Shown piece by piece: positions 60,149 to 64,000 of a stretch of DNA of 64,000 bases. The DNA is from PLA3 sp964592235 (GTDB lineage: Bacteria; Planctomycetota; Phycisphaerae; UBA1845; UTPLA1). Below the pieces are notes generated by a model. It did not search any database. It saw only the letters and a list, made by a program, of their open reading frames with translations, and had not been told where the DNA came from. The first letter of the stretch is position 1, and each line of letters starts with the position of its first letter. The DNA lies in the NCBI GenBank assembly GCA_964592235.1, contig CAZQCF010000002.1, forward strand, positions 62,001 through 126,000, written 5' to 3'. The translations under genes and the position numbers were made by a program.

Positions 60149-61747
60149 ATGACGAAACGCGATTCGGCCTTTACGAGCATGCCCAACTCTCCGCCGACGC
60201 ACGATCCCGCCTGCTCGATCGAGGGTCGCGGTTCTGCACCGGGCTTGGCGGCCGAAACGTGCAGCGGGGCAATCGTTTCGAATCCCGAAGCCGCCGAGTG
60301 CCTTTCTGAAGTCGTAACGATTCCGGCTGAACATGAATCGCGCACCCTGCTTCACGGTCCCATTCGATCCGGCGTCTTCTTCCTCGCGCTTCCGGTCCTC
60401 GGAGAGCAACTGCTCAATGCGGCGGTCACCTGGAACGACGCACTCATCGCGGGGCGCATCTCGGCCGAAGCCACGAACGCCATCGGCATCGCCGGTTACA
60501 TCAGCTGGCTGATGACGATGTTGTTCTGGATGGCCGACACGGGCGCGACGGCGATCGTCGCGCGCGCGACCGGCGCGCGAAACAGCGACGAAGTTCGACA
60601 CACGGCCAACCAGGCGTTCTCCCTTGCCGTGGCGATGGGGCTCGCTGGAACGCTCTTTGTGCTGGCGACGGCGACGGGCTTTGCGTCGTTGCTGAACATG
60701 CACGGTGACGCCGCGGCAATCTCGATCCGATTCATGCGGATCGACGCGCTGGGCTTGACCGGTGCCGCGATTTCCCTCGCGCTGGCTGCCTGCCTGCGCG
60801 GCGCGGGCGACACGCGCACACCACTGGTCGTGCTGGGCGGAGTGAATCTCATCAACATCACGCTGACGTGGCTGCTCGCGCTGGGTTGGGGGCCGATCCC
60901 GGCTTATGGCGTGGACGGCATCGCATGGGGAACCGTCGCCGCGCGCTGGTGCGGCGCGATCTGGATGATCGCTCTGCTCGCACGATCCGGCAGCCCGCGG
61001 GAGGCTCTCGCCAACACGGCCGTGGTTGCTCGCCGAGCTGCGCGCGCGATGATGCTGCTTCGTCCCGCGTTCATGCGGCCCGACGCGCAGATGATCCGGC
61101 GCATCCTGAAGATCGGCGTGCCGGCAGCCGGGGACGGGCTGGTCACTTTCTCCGGCCACTTCGTTTTCATGATGATCGTCACGCGCGGGCCATCAGAGTT
61201 CCCCGTCGCCATTCTTTACGCGGCACACATTGTCGGCATTCGAATCGAGTCGTTGAGTTATCTTCCCGCAAATGCCTACGGCGTCGCCGCGGCGGCGCTC
61301 GTCGGACAGAATCTCGGCGCGCGCCAGCCCGACCGCGCCGCGCAAGCCGCTCGTGAAGCCGCGCGACAGGCCGCCTGCCTGCTCGCATTGAACGGACTGT
61401 TGTTCTTCTTCGCGGCCGAGCCGTTGTTTCGAATACTCTCCGATGATCCGCGCGTGTGGGCCTGCGGTGTCCCTGCGCTGCGCGGACTGGCTTGCGTACA
61501 GATTCCGCTCGCGTTTCTGATTGTGTACGTGGGTGCGCTGCGCGGTGCGGGCGACTCGCGTTCGCCGATGATCTTTACTGCGCTGTCGATGGCGTTGGTG
61601 CGCGTCCCGCTGGCCTATCTCGGCGGAATCGTGTTGCACGGCGGTCTGCTCGGCGCGTGGATGGGTATGTTCGGCGATATCGTCGTGCGCTCGGTACTCA
61701 TGTCCCTGCGGTTTCGCCTCGGCCGCTGGAAACGAATTCAAGTCTGA
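60149..61747 (+). CDS. MATE-family multidrug/metabolite exporter
   Basis: The 532-residue protein has about 12 membrane helices in two homologous halves (FFLALPVLGEQLLNAAVTWNDALIAGRIS; ILKIGVPAAGDGLVTFSGHF). The repeated ACLRGAGDTRTP and GALRGAGDSRSP motifs are typical of MATE Na+/H+ antiporters. A polar extension of about 65 residues precedes the first helix, so the start may be further in. The upstream ATG has GAGG too close for a standard site. Confidence 0.9.
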   Translation: MTKRDSAFTSMPNSPPTHDPACSIEGRGSAPGLAAETCSGAIVSNPEAAECLSEVVTIPAEHESRTLLHGPIRSGVFFLALPVLGEQLLNAAVTWNDALIAGRISAEATNAIGIAGYISWLMTMLFWMADTGATAIVARATGARNSDEVRHTANQAFSLAVAMGLAGTLFVLATATGFASLLNMHGDAAAISIRFMRIDALGLTGAAISLALAACLRGAGDTRTPLVVLGGVNLINITLTWLLALGWGPIPAYGVDGIAWGTVAARWCGAIWMIALLARSGSPREALANTAVVARRAARAMMLLRPAFMRPDAQMIRRILKIGVPAAGDGLVTFSGHFVFMMIVTRGPSEFPVAILYAAHIVGIRIESLSYLPANAYGVAAAALVGQNLGARQPDRAAQAAREAARQAACLLALNGLLFFFAAEPLFRILSDDPRVWACGVPALRGLACVQIPLAFLIVYVGALRGAGDSRSPMIFTALSMALVRVPLAYLGGIVLHGGLLGAWMGMFGDIVVRSVLMSLRFRLGRWKRIQV

Positions 61748-61772
61748 TCCGATCGTGGACCGCGAGACGCCG

Positions 61773-61961
61773 CTACACCTTCGCGACTACCGCCGACTCG
61801 AGCTGCTCAAACAACCGTCGCAACGTCGTGCGGAGACTCTTGAGGTCGTCGTGGTACTCCGGCGTTCGCGTGTGACGAATTTCCGGCCCCAGTTCGTTGA
61901 TGCGTTCCTTGACCAGCGTCTTCAGGATCGCCAGGTCTTCCCGGCTCATTTCAATCATCAT
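61773..61961 (-). CDS. small helical-hairpin protein, conserved-looking
   Basis: The 62-residue protein is almost wholly alpha-helical (REDLAILKTLVKERINELGPEI, DDLKSLRTTLRRLFEQLESA). AAGGAG lies 7 nt before the ATG at 61961. Its layout resembles a widespread class of small bacterial proteins with a YLSDLxxEI-like first helix and an LK-rich second helix. Function unknown. Confidence 0.6.
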   Translation of the reverse strand: MMIEMSREDLAILKTLVKERINELGPEIRHTRTPEYHDDLKSLRTTLRRLFEQLESAVVAKV

Positions 61962-62409
61962 GGCACGACTCCTTGTGCAAGCCGGCATCGGCGACGGTTT
62001 ACGCCGCGCCCCCATCGGCCGCATTCGTCCATCTTGCGATCAACTTCGCCGCGCGACCGATCGGCGCCGTCCAGAGTCATACGATGCAAGCGCCGTGCCC
62101 GATGGTGAGTTTCGGACAATCGTCCGCAAAATGCGCGACTTTCAGGCTTTGTGGGGCCGGCGCACCGTGAATGGACGTTTCGAGGTTCCTGGTTTCGACC
62201 GATTAGCGGGCGGGTTGCGACATTCTTGATGCGCCCTAATCCACCCGCCACCGCGAGAATCGACGCACGCGCGAGGTGACGCCGCCCCCTCCCGCTCTTT
62301 GCCGCGTTTGGAGCCAGAACCCGCCTCGGTCGAACCCTGCTTGAAATCTCCGCCCGCTCGTGTGAAACTTCTGCGTGACTGAAGTTCAACACAGGACGGG
62401 GCCCTTCCC
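61962..62409. other. intergenic region (448 bp) between divergent genes
   Basis: No supported gene, repeat or terminator was found. Open frames here lack ribosome-binding sites and recognisable sequence. It should contain the two divergent promoters, but no convincing -35/-10 pair stands out. Confidence 0.6.
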
Positions 62410-63342
62410 ATGATTATCGATTGCCACACCCATGTCTGGGAATCGCCCGAGCAACTGGGCATGGCCAAAGCAGCCCTGGAAGCCCGCGCGGCCCGCGCCG
62501 CCGCGGCGGGATTGAGCAGCGCTAACGGCCCGCTCCCCGACGCCTCCATCTCCCGGCATTTCAGCGCAAGCGACCCGGTCGACCGGTCCTTCGTCCTGGG
62601 CTTCAAGAGCCGTTACCTGGGAGCCGAAGTCCCGCTTAGCCTGATCTCGCGCTACGTCCGCGAGCATCCGGAGAAACTCATCGGCGCCGTCGGCATTGAC
62701 CCGACCAATCTCGCCGAGGCAATGGACGATCTCGCGGCTGCCAATCAGCAGTTCGGGCTCAAGGCCGTCACCGTGTCACCCGCCGCGCAGGACTTTCACC
62801 CGGCTGATAGCCGAGCCATGCAGGTCTTCGCTGAGGCGGCGCGGCTCGGCATGCCGGTGCTGATTCACCAGGGGGTACATTTTTCTTCGGCCGGGAAAAT
62901 GGAATTCGCCCGGCCGTCGCTGATCGATGAAGTCGCACGCGATCTGCCCCGGCTCAAGATTGTCATCGCGCACCTCGGGTATCCGTGGGTGGAAGAGACC
63001 ATCGTGCTGCTGGGCAAGCACGCCAACGTCTTCGCCGATATCAGCGGCCTGCTGCATCGGTCGTGGCACGCCTACAACGCCCTGCTCTCGGCCTTTCAGT
63101 ACGGCGTGATTGACAAACTTCTTTTTGGAAGCGATTTCCCCTTCGCTTCGGCCAAGATAGCCATCGAATCGCTCTATCGGCTGAATCAACTCGTGACCGG
63201 CACCAACCTGCCGACGATCCCGCGCGCCGCCCTGGCGGGGATCGTCGAACGTGATTCGCTGGCCCTGCTCGGCATCGAACACGCCGCCCCCGGCTCGACC
63301 CGCGCTTCCGACAACGGCATGCTGGACGGCCATGACGTTTAA
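62410..63342 (+). CDS. amidohydrolase-family (TIM-barrel) metal-dependent hydrolase
   Basis: The 310-residue enzyme has the N-terminal metal site DCHTHVW, a later His (VLIHQGVHFS), HLGYPWVEE and the closing Asp in LLFGSDFPF, in the order of the Amidohydrolase_2 group (gamma-resorcylate decarboxylase/ACMSD-like). Whether it is a hydrolase or a decarboxylase cannot be told. An Ala-rich insert follows the first strand (residues 20-40). It stands alone, with no pathway partner in view. Confidence 0.88.
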   Translation: MIIDCHTHVWESPEQLGMAKAALEARAARAAAAGLSSANGPLPDASISRHFSASDPVDRSFVLGFKSRYLGAEVPLSLISRYVREHPEKLIGAVGIDPTNLAEAMDDLAAANQQFGLKAVTVSPAAQDFHPADSRAMQVFAEAARLGMPVLIHQGVHFSSAGKMEFARPSLIDEVARDLPRLKIVIAHLGYPWVEETIVLLGKHANVFADISGLLHRSWHAYNALLSAFQYGVIDKLLFGSDFPFASAKIAIESLYRLNQLVTGTNLPTIPRAALAGIVERDSLALLGIEHAAPGSTRASDNGMLDGHDV

Positions 63343-63394
63343 TCATTCGCATACCGGTTGGACCTCGCGCCGTGCTGCGGTCCGCAACCGCTCG

Positions 63395-64000
63395 ATGGGT
63401 TTGTCAGCGAGTGCCGCGGCGGCGTGCTGCATCGCTTGCGCCTGCACCGCGACCCCGAGCCAGATCGAGATCCTCTCATTCAAACAGATAGAGGAGCCCG
63501 TGCGATACGCAGAGACGTTCGAACGCAGCCACTACTGCCGCGATGCGCACGGGAACTGGCTCATGGTCATGGAGATACCGCCGGTTTGGGTCGAAGGCGG
63601 CGCGTCGGAATCGCCGAGAGGACTCGCTTCCGCGAACCAATCAGGGTGGACGTCGCAACTGGTTCACGTGGAGGTCTTCTGGGTGCCCTACCCCGGACGA
63701 ACGCACGCGGAGTCGACTCAGACCAACGCGGCGATTACCTATCACCTGGTGACGCCCGGCGGCGTGGTGACGTACGAAGGCGCTGGGTTTGTCTATTTTC
63801 GCCCGCCGAAGCCGGGCAAGCCGATCGTCGGGCGCATCGAATCGGGCAGCCTGCTTCGCGCGGCGGATGTTTCTGAATCGGTCGACCTGTTCGGCCCTTG
63901 TCGCCTTCGCGGAACGTTCACCGCAATCGAAGATCGCCGGGCCGTCTTCGGGGCGATGAACGAGATCAAACGCACGCGAGCCAGGGCACTCGTCTCGGGA
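63395..64000 (+). CDS. exported protein of unknown function, cut by window end
   Basis: The reading frame is open from an ATG at 63395 to the last base (202 codons), so the 3' end is missing. The N-terminus is hydrophobic and Cys-rich (CCIACAC), which may be a signal or weak lipobox. The body is beta-rich (NWLMVMEIPPVWVEGG, VHVEVFWVPYPGRTH, TYHLVTPGGVVTYEG). The ribosome-binding site is weak. No family recognised. Confidence 0.6.
   Translation, partial: MGLSASAAAACCIACACTATPSQIEILSFKQIEEPVRYAETFERSHYCRDAHGNWLMVMEIPPVWVEGGASESPRGLASANQSGWTSQLVHVEVFWVPYPGRTHAESTQTNAAITYHLVTPGGVVTYEGAGFVYFRPPKPGKPIVGRIESGSLLRAADVSESVDLFGPCRLRGTFTAIEDRRAVFGAMNEIKRTRARALVSG

Noticed and set aside
59887..60309. 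Alternative frame overlapping the end of the secreted-protein gene and the MATE start
   Set aside because: Its composition is Arg/Ser-rich with no conserved features. The main frame keeps the TTRP-type tail across the G9 run, so a frameshift is not needed.
63358..63876. Alternative frame at the right end starting from TTG
   Set aside because: It is Arg/Gly-rich and ends inside the window, whereas the overlapping frame from 63395 is open to the end and has ordinary exported-protein composition.
1..64000. CRISPR arrays, tRNA or rRNA genes, insertion sequences, prophage genes
   Set aside because: No spaced direct repeats, cloverleaf-like segments, transposase or integrase motifs were found by reading both strands.

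Overview
The window looks like a chromosomal segment of a GC-rich Gram-negative-type bacterium. It is most likely a planctomycete, perhaps of the Phycisphaerae; this is inference from gene content and protein style, since no rRNA is present. Supporting signs are lipoproteins and secreted proteins with Gln/Thr/Pro-rich tails, ribosomal proteins with long Ala/Lys or acidic extensions, a bactofilin, a Ser/Thr kinase-like membrane protein with helical repeats, and an rps/rpl cluster that lacks rpmD and infA. There are no tRNA or rRNA genes, insertion sequences, prophage genes or CRISPR arrays.

Left part (1-20.2 kb): an NYN-nuclease/cold-shock fusion, a DUF1579 protein and a bactofilin lie on the plus strand. 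A long minus-strand cluster (3.1-14.4 kb) then encodes a type II secretion / type IV pilus-like machine in the order PilZ protein, GspE, F, G, H, I, J, a short K, a fused PilM-PilN (GspL-like) protein, PilO/GspM, PilP/GspC, secretin, TPR lipoprotein (candidate pilotin) and HDOD protein. Many junctions are ATGA or GTGA overlaps. A strong intrinsic terminator follows gspG. No prepilin peptidase or retraction ATPase is present. Upstream come a fumarylacetoacetate-hydrolase-family enzyme and an RND efflux pump with its adaptor.

Middle part (20.2-28.7 kb): a membrane pseudokinase with a helical-repeat domain, an ECF sigma factor / putative anti-sigma / beta-propeller lipoprotein operon, and a large CARDB/NHL exported protein.

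Ribosomal part (28.7-48.4 kb, all minus strand): fusA with its own promoter, then S10-spc-alpha genes rpsJ-rplC-rplD-rplW-rplB-rpsS-rplV-rpsC-rplP-rpmC-rpsQ-rplN-rplX-rplE-rpsN-rpsH-rplF-rplR-rpsE-rplO-secY-adk-map-rpmJ-rpsM-rpsK-rpsD-rpoA-rplQ, followed by a HIT protein. The S10 promoter has a perfect -35 box, and a terminator-like hairpin separates rplC from rplD.

Right part (48.4-64 kb): an orphan Wzt-like ABC ATPase, an exported cyclophilin-FKBP fusion beside a stand-alone FKBP, a thioredoxin-fold lipoprotein with both catalytic cysteines replaced, a group of envelope proteins with a ThiF/MoeB-type adenylyltransferase, a rhomboid protease with a TPR-like tail, rplU (L21), a secreted protein with a G9 tract, a MATE exporter, a 62-residue conserved-looking protein, an amidohydrolase, and a gene cut by the window end. 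A related intergenic repeat occurs at about 48.47 and 51.15 kb.
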